Positions 25,248 through 34,430 are shown, numbered from the stretch's first letter. The stretch: DNA of 58,018 nucleotides from Mageeibacillus sp. UBA1212 (GCA_002309655.1 DBXM01000050.1:1-58018); one strand, 5' to 3'. The notes: a model not told the origin generated them from the sequence alone. Translations and numbers: made by a program.

Positions 25248-25964
25248 ATGAAACTGACCGTGATGTCGTTCAACACGCAGCACTGCGCGAATTTCATCAC
25301 CCATAAAATCGATTTTGACGCGGTTGCGGACGCAATCCGCAGCTGCGGCGCGGACATTGTCGGCCTGCAGGAAATTCGCGACACCGGCATAAACCTTCTC
25401 GAATTCCGTCCGCAGGCGAGGATTCTCGGCGAAAAACTGGGCTTTTACCACTATTTCGGCGAGGCGATAAAGTTCGCCGGCAACAACCCGTACGGAAACG
25501 CGCTTCTGTCGAGGTTCCCGATCGTTTCGGCCGAGACGGTGCCGATTCCCGACCCGAAGGAACGCCGGTTCAACGGGTACTACGAGACCCGCTGCGTGAT
25601 CCGCGCGAAGATCGACATCGGTCAGGAAGAGCCGCTCACCGTTTGCGTGACTCACTTCGGGCTCAACCCGGACGAACACGTCAGCGCGTCTAACACGTGC
25701 TCGATGCTGATCGAAGACAGGCGGTTCGTGATCATGGGCGACTTCAACGTGAGGCCGCAGAATCCGGTTCTGAGGCCGTTCCGCGAAAAGCTTTTCGACA
25801 CGGCGGACAAGTTCCCAGAGCCGCTTCTCAGCTTCCCGTCGGACAAGCCCGAGCGCAAGATCGACTACCTGTTCACGAGCCGCGACATAAAAGTGCTCGA
25901 GGCTGACATTCCCGCCCTCGTGGTTTCGGACCACCGGCCGCACACGGCGACTATTGAAATTTGA
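25248..25964 (+). CDS. Endonuclease/exonuclease/phosphatase (EEP) family hydrolase
   Basis: Encodes 238 residues without a signal peptide. The EEP core is complete: MSFNTQH near 5-11, GLQEIRD near 41-47, NPYGNALLSRFP, VTHFGLN near 137, MGDFNVRP near 165, IDYLFTS near 207 and a final SDHRPHTATIEI. The family includes DNA-repair nucleases, phosphoinositide phosphatases and sphingomyelinases; the substrate is not evident. AAAGGAG precedes ATG 25248. The promoter of the next gene overlaps its stop codon. Confidence 0.88.
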   Translation: MKLTVMSFNTQHCANFITHKIDFDAVADAIRSCGADIVGLQEIRDTGINLLEFRPQARILGEKLGFYHYFGEAIKFAGNNPYGNALLSRFPIVSAETVPIPDPKERRFNGYYETRCVIRAKIDIGQEEPLTVCVTHFGLNPDEHVSASNTCSMLIEDRRFVIMGDFNVRPQNPVLRPFREKLFDTADKFPEPLLSFPSDKPERKIDYLFTSRDIKVLEADIPALVVSDHRPHTATIEI

Positions 25965-25982
25965 ACTCGCGCGCCGTATAAT
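25954..25982 (+). promoter_or_regulatory. Promoter overlapping the EEP stop codon
   Basis: TTGAAA (25954-25959), a 17-bp spacer and TATAAT (25977-25982). It would drive the surface protein at 26082 with a ~90-nt leader. Confidence 0.7.
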
Positions 25983-26081
25983 CAATCAAGCTATTCCACT
26001 GCGGAAGCGGGAACGTTCATTTTCCGGGCCTGCAGGGAAATATAAAGAAGTTCAGACTATCTATCTTAATTGGAGGAGATT

Positions 26082-26975
26082 ATGAAAAAGTTTTTGATTT
26101 TCGTTCTCGCCGCGGCAATGGCGCTCTCTTGCTTCGCGTTAGGCGCTTTCGCGGAAGAACCGCTGCCTGAGGGACTGCCGGCAGGCACGGAAGCGTATCC
26201 TTTTGGAGAAGGCGCAACCATCGGCCTGTGGCTCGCATCTGTTACGCAGGACGGCGAAGGCGGATGGATCGCGATTTCCGAGGAAAGCTACGTTTCCGCT
26301 ACGTTTAAGGCAACGAAGGCTTTCAGCGCGTTTTTGATTCCTTTCTGGGCAGGCAACCCGGACAACTTCGTGGGCATCACCCCGGTTGACGTTGAGTTTG
26401 CGATCTTCAAGGCGGTCGACGGCAACTACGGAAGCGACTACAATTCCGACGACGCCATCGTTAAGGAAGTGTTCACTTTCAACCATGACCAGCCGGAAGG
26501 ATTCCTCTGGCAGTTCAACCAGATTCCGAAGGGCAAGTACTGCATCAGAATCACGCAGCTCACCGAAGAGGGCGGCTACTTTGTCGTTGCGCAGGGCGAC
26601 TACACTGACGATGACATCGAGTTCGACTACGACAACGCCATGACCAACTCGGCGCCCGGACTCGAAGCAATCTCGCTCACGCTCTACTACGACCCGGACG
26701 AGCTCCAGCCGACCGAGGACCCGAACGCCACCGAAGAGCCCACTCCCGAGCCGACCGCTGAGCCGACCGCCACTCCCGAAGTGACCGAAGCTCCGGCCGA
26801 GACGGAAGCTCCCGAAGAGCCGACCCAGGAACCCGCTTCCGAGCCCACCGATGCGCCTCAGACGACGCCCGAGCCCGCGAAGAAGAAAGGCTGCGGAAAT
26901 ATGATTTCCGGCGGCATGGCAGTTCTGCTTCTGGCAGGAACCGCGCTTTTCATCGGTTCGAAAAAGAGACATTGA
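26082..26975 (+). CDS. Small secreted protein with KGC-type C-terminal anchor
   Basis: Encodes 297 residues. A Sec signal peptide ends at LGAFA (about residue 24) and lacks a lipobox. A beta-rich domain (about 30-210) contains YVSATFKATKAFSAFLIPFW and PKGKYCIRI, a pattern that resembles the PAGEY module in a diverged form. A Pro/Thr/Glu linker (about 215-265) leads to KKKGCGNMISGG (Cys 271), a hydrophobic helix and SKKRH. The stalk thus stands before the C-terminal anchor, the reverse order to the lipoproteins. GGAGGAG sits 6 nt before ATG 26082. No enzymatic residues are apparent; ligand binding is a guess. Confidence 0.75.
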   Translation: MKKFLIFVLAAAMALSCFALGAFAEEPLPEGLPAGTEAYPFGEGATIGLWLASVTQDGEGGWIAISEESYVSATFKATKAFSAFLIPFWAGNPDNFVGITPVDVEFAIFKAVDGNYGSDYNSDDAIVKEVFTFNHDQPEGFLWQFNQIPKGKYCIRITQLTEEGGYFVVAQGDYTDDDIEFDYDNAMTNSAPGLEAISLTLYYDPDELQPTEDPNATEEPTPEPTAEPTATPEVTEAPAETEAPEEPTQEPASEPTDAPQTTPEPAKKKGCGNMISGGMAVLLLAGTALFIGSKKRH

Positions 26976-27025
26976 TCCGGCGCGAAAAGCGTTTTGGATT
27001 TTAACGTGAATAACGTTTGACAGTT

Positions 27026-27060
27026 CCCGCGGGGGTTTCCGACTCCCGCGGTTCTTTTTT
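27026..27060 (+). terminator. Terminator after the surface protein
   Basis: CCGCGGGGG pairs with TCCCGCGG around an 8-nt loop, followed by TTCTTTTTT. Confidence 0.75.
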
Positions 27061-27107
27061 ATGTGTGGGGCGGGGCGCGGTTTGTGAACGGTGGTAACGG
27101 TGGTTTT

Positions 27108-27211
27108 TCCGCGGGAAATGTGGATTTTCCGGTATTTTCGTGGAATTTTCACGGGAAATGTGGATTTTCCGGAACCCCGTTCACGTTTTTCCGCGGAAAT
27201 GCGGATTTTCC
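27108..27211. repeat. GGAAAATCCAC repeat array, locus B (reverse orientation)
   Basis: Three copies of GGGAAATGTGGATTTTCC-type sequence end at 27130, 27170 and 27211, so the period is 40-41 bp. Each is preceded by a TTTTCC(G/A)CGG-like arm. Read on the minus strand they match the three-copy array at 48454-48562. The rest of the 388-bp gap holds a terminator and a promoter. Confidence 0.85.
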
Positions 27212-27292
27212 AAGCCGCGCGCGAAAAGCTCCGGAAGGCTTTTTGAAGGCAGACCGGAAGGCATTGCGGCATTGCGGCGGGTGCTTTTTTGC

Positions 27293-27321
27293 TTGACATA
27301 GAGACCGTTACGGATTATAAT
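27293..27321 (+). promoter_or_regulatory. Promoter of the lipid kinase gene
   Basis: Consensus TTGACA (27293-27298), a 17-bp spacer and TATAAT (27316-27321). Confidence 0.88.
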
Positions 27322-27363
27322 CTCCATATTATTACAAGCATTTTTGCTTGCGGAGGTATAAAA

Positions 27364-28227
27364 GTGATCAGAATTCTTTTCAACAACAAGGCAAACAACA
27401 AACACGGACTTGACGGCGCAAAGAAAATCGAAGAACTGCTTCCGGGAGAGACTTTCGAATACACGGACGTCACCGGGATTGAGAACGCCTACGATTTCAT
27501 CAAGACCCTTCCCGCGGAAGACACGGTCGTTCTTACCGGCGGCGACGGAACGCTCAACCACTTCGCGAACGACGTCGCGAACAGGCCGCTCGACAGGGAC
27601 GTATTCTACTTCCCCTCGGGCTCCGGAAACGACTTCTGGGTCGACGTCAAAGGCGATGCGAAAGACAGCCTTCTGAAGCTCAACCCCTACGTCGAGAAGC
27701 TTCCTTTCTCGATTGTTGACGGAAAAAAGTATTACTTCATGAACGACGTCGGCTTCGGGATTGACGGCTACTGCTGCGAGGAAGGCGACAGACAGCGCGC
27801 CCTCAGCGACAAGCCTATCAACTACACCTCGATTGCGATCAAAGGCCTGCTTTTCAAGTTCAAGCCCCGCAACGCGAAGATCACCGTGGACGGCGTTGTT
27901 CACGAGTTTGACCACGTCTGGCTCGCTCCGGTCATGAACGGCAGATACTACGGCGGCGGTATGAACGTCGCTCCGATGCAGGACAGACTCAACAAAGAGC
28001 GCACACTCTCCTGCGTGGTTCTGAAGGACAAGGTCCCGCTCCACGCGCTCATGATCTTCCCGAAGATTTTCGAGGGCAAGCTTGTGGACTGCAAAAAGAA
28101 CTGCATCTGGTTTACCGGAAAAGACATCAAGGTCGAGTTCGACAAGCCCTGCGCGGTGCAGGTCGACGGCGAGACAATCCTGAACATCAGCACGACAGAG
28201 TGCCACTCGTACAGGGAAGAGGAATAA
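27364..28227 (+). CDS. Diacylglycerol/lipid kinase family protein
   Basis: Encodes 287 residues. LTGGDGTLNHFAND near 57-70 is the ATP-binding GGDGT motif of the diacylglycerol kinase catalytic domain. FPSGSGNDFW near 85 and MNDVGFGIDG near 120 are further family blocks. It would phosphorylate a membrane lipid such as diacylglycerol on the cytoplasmic face, feeding phosphatidic acid back to phospholipid synthesis. The start is GTG 27364, with GGAGG 7 nt upstream. Upstream in-frame codons lie in the promoter. It is monocistronic, with a strong promoter and terminator. Confidence 0.88.
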   Translation: MIRILFNNKANNKHGLDGAKKIEELLPGETFEYTDVTGIENAYDFIKTLPAEDTVVLTGGDGTLNHFANDVANRPLDRDVFYFPSGSGNDFWVDVKGDAKDSLLKLNPYVEKLPFSIVDGKKYYFMNDVGFGIDGYCCEEGDRQRALSDKPINYTSIAIKGLLFKFKPRNAKITVDGVVHEFDHVWLAPVMNGRYYGGGMNVAPMQDRLNKERTLSCVVLKDKVPLHALMIFPKIFEGKLVDCKKNCIWFTGKDIKVEFDKPCAVQVDGETILNISTTECHSYREEE

Positions 28228-28249
28228 AAAACAATCAATTGTAATTATA

Positions 28250-28285
28250 AGGGCGGCGCGCCGTTGGCGTGCCGCCCTATTTTTG
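28250..28285 (+). terminator. Terminator of the lipid kinase gene
   Basis: AGGGCGGC (28250-28257) pairs with GCCGCCCT (28271-28278), with an inner CGCC/GGCG, then ATTTTTG. Confidence 0.85.
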
Positions 28286-28311
28286 TCTATTATTAGGCAA
28301 AAACAAGCGAT

Positions 28312-30705
28312 TCAATCAGTTGCCTTCCAGCCGTCGGGAAGGGTCAGCCGTGTCTCAATTTTCCCGCCGCCGCGATCGACCCAGGAGAGCGAGATCAGGC
28401 CGTCCGAGGTGTTCACGCAGCCTTTCGCCCAGCGGATGCCGCCGCACGGACACGGCGAGATGCGGACGGTTCTGGTTGTCTCGTCCGGCACGCCTATTCC
28501 CAGAATTTCGGTGACGAGCTGCAGACCGGCGTAGGAGTTGAAGCCGTGGCAGTAGCTTGTCTGGCGGATGTCGCGGCCTTCCCAGAGCGTTCCCGGGCCC
28601 TCTTTCAGCTGCGCGCCGTAGAATGATTTCAGCTCCTGAAGGAGGCGCGCGCGTTCACCCAGCTTCGCCAGCATGTCGAACCTGTACTGGAGCCCGATAA
28701 AGAGGCCCGCCCTGCCGACCCTTGCCGACGGGAAGAATTCCGGCGACGCGCCCATCGCTCTGACCGCGTTGAAGACAGTCAACGGAGCCTCGTCCGGGTC
28801 GAAAATTTCCGACCAGATCGTGAGGTACGTTGCCGCCTCGGTGGTGAGTCCGTTCGGGCGCAGGCGGCCGTTTTCGTCCACCCGGAGGCTGTCGGGAATG
28901 TATTCCGGCCCTTTGTAGCCTTTTTTCGCGCTGCCGTCAACACCGATACCTATTGCCTCGCGGATCAGCCGCCGCATTTCGAGGCCTTTTTCCGTCCAAG
29001 AGGCGTTCCCGTAGAGAGCCCCGAGGTCGCGCAGCATTTTCGAGTAGAGGGCGTTGGCGGCGGTGGAAACCGGGCCGTTGAAGACGCCTTCGTTGGAGTA
29101 GGACCAGTCGATGAAGATGCAGGGCAGGTTCTCGAAAAGGCCGGAGCCGCCGATGAGCCCGAGACTTCCCTTGACGAACGCCTCGATCCGCGGCCTGAAC
29201 CTCTCCGCAAGCTCCCTGTCGCCGCTGGCCTTCACGTAGCAGCAGAGCTCCTCCAGAAGCCAGAACGACCACGTGGTGATGCCGGGACCCGCCGAAAAAC
29301 TGCTCTTGTAGGCCGGGTAGACCTCCGGGAAGAACGCGTTCCACATCTTTTCAGGGTCGGTCAGCAGGAAGTTTTCCAGGAAATTCTTTTCGATCCGGTG
29401 ATTCCCGAGCAGCACGCCCTCCGCGCGCCCGGTCCAGTACGAGTCGCACAGCCAGCCGCCGCGTTCCCTGTCCGGACAGTCCATGAAGACGTCCAGCGCG
29501 TTCAGCCTGAGGGTCAGCCGCGCCGCCTCGTAAATTCGGTTCACGTCCTCGTCGCTGCAGAGGAAGCTCCCCGCGCCGCACACGGAGCCGCTATCGGGAA
29601 CCGTATACTCTCGCACGCCGGCCGAATTCAGTTTAACGTTGCCACACCCGCGGAAATAAACCTTCACGAACCTCGCGAGCACCGGCTCCATCGACGTGAA
29701 GCGAACCCTGCCGCCCTCCGTGTGAAGCCTGAGCACCGGATTCGCGCCGCCCGAGAACTCGTCCTTGTCGCCGTAGACCGCGAACGACTCCAGGTGAACC
29801 ACGTCGACAATTCCCGCCTTTTCGGTCTCCGCGTCGATCTCCACAAAGCCCACCTGCGGCTTCCCGAGGTCGAAAAGCGCGTAAAACGTCTCGTCCTTCC
29901 GCAGCCCCTCCGCCGCCAGGACACCGTTTTCGTACTTGATTTTGACCCCTTCCCGCGCAGGCTTTTCGACCGTCCGCACGTAGTCGCGCAGAGGCCTCTC
30001 CTTCAAATCCTTGTAGTGGGCGAGGGACTTCTCGAACCACGCGTCGTCAAAAGGAACGTTTTCGTCGATTTCCGCGAGGCCGGCGTCGATAAGGCGCTCG
30101 GCGCGGGTCAGTTCAAGCGTGGGGTAGTCGCAGCCGCGGGGAAGGAGTTCCGACGCGTCGTCGACCTCCGCCACCTTCGCGTCAAGCAGCGTGAAGTCCG
30201 TTCTCCACTCCGTGTATTTCCGGTCGAGAATGTAATTTTCCGCCATCTGCCGGCAGTGGGAAATCCGCTCCGCAAGCTGTTCGCGCTGCGCCAGCCGCAC
30301 GCCTCTGAAGGTCTCCGGGGACGACAACACCACGGTATCGCCCGCCTTCACCGCGGCGCGAAGAAGGCCCTTCCCCAGCACCACGTCGTTGGCGTAGCCG
30401 AACATGTTCCCGTAGGACGTCACCTCGAAGGCGATGTAGTTTTTCCCTATTTTCAGGTATTTTCCGATATCCACGCAGTCGGCGCGGAGGTAGCCGTCGC
30501 AGGCCCTGGCCGGGCCGTGCGCCACGAAAATACCGTTCACGTAAAGGCGGTAGAAGTTCCTGGCCGTGACAAGCACGAACGCGTCTTCCATACGGCTAAC
30601 GTCCGGAACGTCCAGCACGGTCGCGAAGCCAGCCTGAATGTTCACGTCGTCCTCCAACCCTTCAAGAAAAACCGGTTTGGCGAGTTTTAGCAGTTCAAGA
30701 TCCAT
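28312..30705 (-). CDS. GH78-like alpha-L-rhamnosidase family protein, cytoplasmic
   Basis: Encodes 797 residues with no signal peptide. The N-terminal half is beta-rich (ARNFYRLYVNGIFVAHGPAR, a jelly-roll feature of GH78 enzymes). The (alpha/alpha)6 barrel carries DVFMDCPDRERGGWLCDSYWTGRA near residue 425, the equivalent of the DCPQRDER acid segment. A C-terminal beta domain includes CGGIRWAKG and SWVDRGGGKIETRLTLP. The start ATG 30705 has GGGAGG just upstream; the spacing is short (4 nt). It lies downstream of the GH3 gene and a relic on the same strand. Rhamnoside hydrolysis is likely but a related glycan is possible. Confidence 0.82.
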   Translation of the reverse strand: MDLELLKLAKPVFLEGLEDDVNIQAGFATVLDVPDVSRMEDAFVLVTARNFYRLYVNGIFVAHGPARACDGYLRADCVDIGKYLKIGKNYIAFEVTSYGNMFGYANDVVLGKGLLRAAVKAGDTVVLSSPETFRGVRLAQREQLAERISHCRQMAENYILDRKYTEWRTDFTLLDAKVAEVDDASELLPRGCDYPTLELTRAERLIDAGLAEIDENVPFDDAWFEKSLAHYKDLKERPLRDYVRTVEKPAREGVKIKYENGVLAAEGLRKDETFYALFDLGKPQVGFVEIDAETEKAGIVDVVHLESFAVYGDKDEFSGGANPVLRLHTEGGRVRFTSMEPVLARFVKVYFRGCGNVKLNSAGVREYTVPDSGSVCGAGSFLCSDEDVNRIYEAARLTLRLNALDVFMDCPDRERGGWLCDSYWTGRAEGVLLGNHRIEKNFLENFLLTDPEKMWNAFFPEVYPAYKSSFSAGPGITTWSFWLLEELCCYVKASGDRELAERFRPRIEAFVKGSLGLIGGSGLFENLPCIFIDWSYSNEGVFNGPVSTAANALYSKMLRDLGALYGNASWTEKGLEMRRLIREAIGIGVDGSAKKGYKGPEYIPDSLRVDENGRLRPNGLTTEAATYLTIWSEIFDPDEAPLTVFNAVRAMGASPEFFPSARVGRAGLFIGLQYRFDMLAKLGERARLLQELKSFYGAQLKEGPGTLWEGRDIRQTSYCHGFNSYAGLQLVTEILGIGVPDETTRTVRISPCPCGGIRWAKGCVNTSDGLISLSWVDRGGGKIETRLTLPDGWKATD

Positions 30706-30743
30706 TTTGCCTCCCAAATAATATCAACCTATATTACTCACTA

Positions 30744-30914
30744 TTAATTCGCAATCGCCCCGAACGCTCTGACTTCAAAAATCGAGCACCAGTCGGCGCT
30801 TGCGGGAACGTCAATCTTAATAAACCGAACCTCCGTTGTCGCGAAAACAAATATCAACAGTGCGAGAATGCCGGCCGCCGGAACTGCCTTAAAACGAACT
30901 CTTCCGCGTGTCAT
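30744..30914 (-). pseudogene. Collapsed relic of a GH3 lipoprotein paralogue
   Basis: The 56-residue reading frame joins two parts of the upstream GH3 protein. Its first 25 residues (MTRGRVRFKAVPAAGILALL) parallel the GH3 signal peptide (MKRCCVKFRAVAGICVAAVL). Its last ~30 (TEVRFIKIDVPASADWCSIF, then EVRAFG) parallel the GH3 C-terminus (ETRFIEITVNDGANWCSIYE, then VGVYGG). About 970 intervening residues are missing. This fits an in-frame internal deletion of a tandem GH3 duplicate. It is unlikely to be functional, although the frame is open. Confidence 0.7.
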
Positions 30915-31016
30915 TTTCCTGAAATCCCTTTCCTGCAGGGAAGTCGCGTGAATCAATTCCAACACTTCACTCTTAACGCCGGCCGCGCCGCGGATCAGAC
31001 GCCGAACAATCTGAAA

Positions 31017-34000
31017 TCACCCGCCGTACACGCCGACTTCGTAGATCGAGCACCAGTTCGCGCCGTCATTAACCGTAATTTCTATAAACCTCGTCTCAAA
31101 CGGTTCGAAATGAAGAATATCCCTGTCGACGATTTCGTACTTCATTTGATACAGTTCGGGCTCCGTCCAGTTCTCGCCGTCGACGGAAAACCTGATCCAG
31201 TACCCATACGCAGTGTTCGACTCCCACGCGATGTCGAGCTTGTCGACCGTTTTTTTGTCGCCGAGATCGATGACCAGGAATCGCTCTCCCCTTGTTCCCG
31301 CGGCGCTCCAGCGGGTATTCAAGTCTCCGTCGACCGCGTATTTCGAAGCGTACCCGCCCTCGACGCCGCTGCAGCGCGTTTCCGCACCAAGCGCAAGGTT
31401 CTCGCGCTCTTCCTCGTATTCGTTAAGGTGTCCGGGAGATATGGGCTCCACGGCGTCCTCAGACTCTGTGTAGAGATACTCGGAAATCGGGAAAGAAACG
31501 CGCCCGGTAACGCTTTGAGTGAACTTTATGTCGCGCGAAGACGCACCTACAGAGAATGCGTACTCGCCTTTGACTATCTCCAGCGACTTGTTTTCATTCA
31601 CATACTCGGCAAATTCCCACCAGGTGACCGTGACCGTAATTCTCTGCGACTGCCCCGGCTTGAGAAGCTTCGTCTTCGCGAATCCGCAGAGCTCGCGGGC
31701 CGGCAATAGCTCGCCTTCTTCGCCCGGTTTTGTGATATAAAACTCGCAGACCTCGCGCCCGCTCACCTTCCCGGTGTTCTTGACCGTCACGGAAAGGTCG
31801 TACATGGCCTCCCTGGGCCGCGCGCCGCTCGCTATCTTAACCTCGAAATCCGAGTACTCAAAAGAAGTGTAGCCGAGCCCGTGCCCGAAGCAGAACGACT
31901 CGTCTACGCCGAACGTCTCGTAATACCTGTAGCCCACGTAAATATCGTCCCTGTACTTGGTCAAATACGCCGAACCCGGGTAGTCGTAGTAGTAAGGCGT
32001 GCTCTCGAACGTCGAAGGCCACGTCATCGTAAGCTTTCCTGAGGGGTTCACGGTGCCGTCCAGAACCCTGACCAGCGCCTTTCCGAGCGTCTCGCCCGCC
32101 ATTCCGCACCACAGAATCGCGTCCGCGCAGTCCTTCCAGGAATCCGTTTCGACCGGATTCCCTGTCATTAAAATAACTATTGTCTTCTTCCCGGCCGCCC
32201 GGAACGCCTCCGACGATTTGGTAATGCAAATCTTTTCGTTTTCGGTGAGCAGGAATCCGCCCTCGCCGCTCTTCATGTCCTCGCCTTCGGTCGTCTCGCG
32301 CCCGATAACGATCACCGCCGCCTCGCAACTCTCCGCCGCCGTTTTTATATACTCCTCGAAATCCTTCCGCGGCTTGTCTGAAACTCCGTACCACATAGCG
32401 AGCGTCGGGTCGAGAATGAACCCTTCGTCGTAAAGGGCACCGTCAATCGATTCGGTCTTTGCCGCAAAAACCACTCCCGAACCGCCGCCGCCGTAAATCG
32501 GGTTGTACGCCCGCATTCCCATCAGCGCAATTCTGGAACCCTTCGCAATGGGAAGCGCGCCGTCCTCGTTCTTGAGGAGGACCATTCCCGACTCCGCCGC
32601 CGCAAGCGCCGTGGCGCGGTTCTTTTCGTATTCAATTTCCTTGTCAGCGCGGTGTTTTCCGCTGAACAGCTCGCTGTATGCTTTGGAGTTCGCGACGACT
32701 TTCAGAATGTTGGCGCACGCTTCGTCGATATATTTTATATATTCCGGGTCTTTCTCAAGCTTGGTTTTGAGCTCTTCAACCTGCTCCGCGGTTCCCGGCG
32801 TCGCCAGGTCGTTGCCGGCACGGACCTTATCCGTTACGCTGCCGCCCGAACCCCAGTCCGACATCACGAGCCCCTTGAACCCGTAGTGTTGGCGGAGGAC
32901 CCATTTAAGAAGATCGTAATGGGTCGAAGTGTACGTCCCGTTGACCTTGTTGTACGACGACATCACCGTCAGCACGTTGCCTTCGCGAATCGCGTAGTTG
33001 TAGCCCCTGAGGTAGATCTCGAAGAGCGCCCTGTCGTTGATCGCGGCGGAAACCGACCCGCGGGCAGTTTCCTGGTTGTTGACGGCGTAGTGTTTCAGCG
33101 ACACCGCCGCGCCCTGTGAAGCCACGCCTCTCGAATATGCCGCGCCTGCCTTTCCGGTCAGAAGCGGATCCTCCGAAAAGTACTCGAAATTCCTGCCGCC
33201 CACCGCCAGCCGCTGGATGTTCATGCCCGGGCCGAGAATGACGTCCACTCCCGTCGCCACGCAGTCGCTTCCGATCGCCGCGCCGACGCGTTCGATCATC
33301 TCCTCGTCCCACGTGGAGGCCATCAGCTGGCACGAAGGGTACCAAACCGTCTGCTCTCCGCACCGCACGCCCTGGGGGCCGTCCGCCAGCGACAGCGAAG
33401 GAATCAAATAGTACGGGAACGGCGTGGTCGAGCCCGCGTTGCCGGGAACCGGCTGGTCTCCGTAATTACCTACAACAAGGGAAATTTTCTCGTCGTTTGT
33501 CATCTCGCCGACAAGCAGTTCCGCGCCCGCTTCCGAGAGCAGAACGGTTCCGTCGCGGTACAAAAGATACCGCTCGTCGACCGCTTTGTTGGCGTCGTTC
33601 GTCGTTCTGAAAGTGAGCTTGTACGTTTTGCCGTCGTTCGTTCCGGGAATCGTCGCGTTACTTGAGTCGTTTCCGCCGGTTGCATTATCTGAGCCCGTTC
33701 CGCCGAACCCTTCGATCACCATCACAAAATCCGTGTCGTACGTTGGATAATCCGCCGTCGCCTTGCTCTTCAGAACGGTCTTTTCCTTCCCGCTGAACAT
33801 GGGAACCCCGCCGAAATCCGTCTCCCCGGTGGGATCAAGCTCCGTTACCGTCACGGCGACGTCGAGCCAGCATTCACTGGGGTAAACCCCCATGCCTCCG
33901 AAATAGTTATTATTCTTCTCAAAATCCATGGTGACTTCAAGACCGTTCACGACGCTCTTCACGCTCCTGAATTCGGGATAGAACGGCGGCTCCGGCTGTC

Positions 34001-34103
34001 CTTTTCTCCCGCACCCCGCAAAAATCAACGCAAATGCCGCAATCAGCACAGCGGCGACGCATATTCCCGCGACGGCCCTAAACTTCACGCAACATCTCTT
34101 CAT
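31017..34103 (-). CDS. GH3 beta-glycosidase lipoprotein with C-terminal discoidin domain
   Basis: Encodes 1028 residues. The lipobox ALIFAGC puts the lipidated Cys at 31. A ~150-residue N-terminal beta region precedes the GH3 barrel. The barrel contains SLADGPQGVR, GPGMNIQRLAVGGRNFEYFSEDP, SLKHYAVNNQE and GLVMSDWG (likely nucleophile Asp near 416). The second GH3 domain (VLLKNEDGALPI; VIVIGRETTEGED) and a fibronectin-like domain (GYTSFEYSDFEV) follow. A F5/8-type C (CBM32-like) domain (LNTRWSAAGTRGERFLVIDLGD) ends the protein. Exo-beta-glucosidase or xylosidase activity outside the cell is the family expectation. ATG 34103 has AAGGAG upstream; ATG 34127 does not. Confidence 0.9.
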   Translation of the reverse strand: MKRCCVKFRAVAGICVAAVLIAAFALIFAGCGRKGQPEPPFYPEFRSVKSVVNGLEVTMDFEKNNNYFGGMGVYPSECWLDVAVTVTELDPTGETDFGGVPMFSGKEKTVLKSKATADYPTYDTDFVMVIEGFGGTGSDNATGGNDSSNATIPGTNDGKTYKLTFRTTNDANKAVDERYLLYRDGTVLLSEAGAELLVGEMTNDEKISLVVGNYGDQPVPGNAGSTTPFPYYLIPSLSLADGPQGVRCGEQTVWYPSCQLMASTWDEEMIERVGAAIGSDCVATGVDVILGPGMNIQRLAVGGRNFEYFSEDPLLTGKAGAAYSRGVASQGAAVSLKHYAVNNQETARGSVSAAINDRALFEIYLRGYNYAIREGNVLTVMSSYNKVNGTYTSTHYDLLKWVLRQHYGFKGLVMSDWGSGGSVTDKVRAGNDLATPGTAEQVEELKTKLEKDPEYIKYIDEACANILKVVANSKAYSELFSGKHRADKEIEYEKNRATALAAAESGMVLLKNEDGALPIAKGSRIALMGMRAYNPIYGGGGSGVVFAAKTESIDGALYDEGFILDPTLAMWYGVSDKPRKDFEEYIKTAAESCEAAVIVIGRETTEGEDMKSGEGGFLLTENEKICITKSSEAFRAAGKKTIVILMTGNPVETDSWKDCADAILWCGMAGETLGKALVRVLDGTVNPSGKLTMTWPSTFESTPYYYDYPGSAYLTKYRDDIYVGYRYYETFGVDESFCFGHGLGYTSFEYSDFEVKIASGARPREAMYDLSVTVKNTGKVSGREVCEFYITKPGEEGELLPARELCGFAKTKLLKPGQSQRITVTVTWWEFAEYVNENKSLEIVKGEYAFSVGASSRDIKFTQSVTGRVSFPISEYLYTESEDAVEPISPGHLNEYEEERENLALGAETRCSGVEGGYASKYAVDGDLNTRWSAAGTRGERFLVIDLGDKKTVDKLDIAWESNTAYGYWIRFSVDGENWTEPELYQMKYEIVDRDILHFEPFETRFIEITVNDGANWCSIYEVGVYGG

Positions 34104-34138
34104 AGCTTTCGCGCTCCTTCGGTTCATAAGGTGCTTTT

Positions 34139-34167
34139 ATTCTATCATTTTCGGGCGGCGGTTTCAA
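34139..34167 (-). promoter_or_regulatory. Promoter of the GH3 gene
   Basis: On the minus strand: TTGAAA (34167-34162), a 17-bp spacer and TAGAAT (34144-34139). Confidence 0.7.
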
Positions 34168-34309
34168 CGAAAACGGCGGGAATGCGCGCAATTATTTTAT
34201 TTTCCAAAAGCGGGAATATTTTCCGGGCAGGAACGTTGTTCGCCGGGTTCGCCGGCCGGGACATTTACCAGTTCACATTCTTCGCCGGGTCCGGACAACT
34301 TTGCCCAAT

Positions 34310-34430
34310 TTTGCCCAAAACGGGGGATTTTTCTCCAAACGGGGGAATTATTCCCCAACTTGGGGCAATATTCTCCAAACGGAGACATTATTCTCCAAAA
34401 GGGGGCATTTGGTGACAAAAAGTGACATTC
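34310..34430. repeat. Array of ~20-bp mini-palindromes between two promoters
   Basis: Units recur every ~20 bp. Examples are TTCTCCAAACGGGGGAA, TTCCCCAACTTGGGGCAA, TTCTCCAAACGGAGACA and TTCTCCAAAAGGGGGCA. Most can pair internally, and the CTCC/GGAG versus CCCC/GGGG change is compensatory. A more diverged unit (GGTGACAAAAAGTGAC) follows. It lies in the divergent GH3/zur gap, outside both promoters. No gene is seen in 34104-34659. Confidence 0.75.

Noticed and set aside
29398..30690. 430-codon open frame on the plus strand
   Set aside because: Antisense of the GH78-like gene; Arg/His/Val-rich with no domain.
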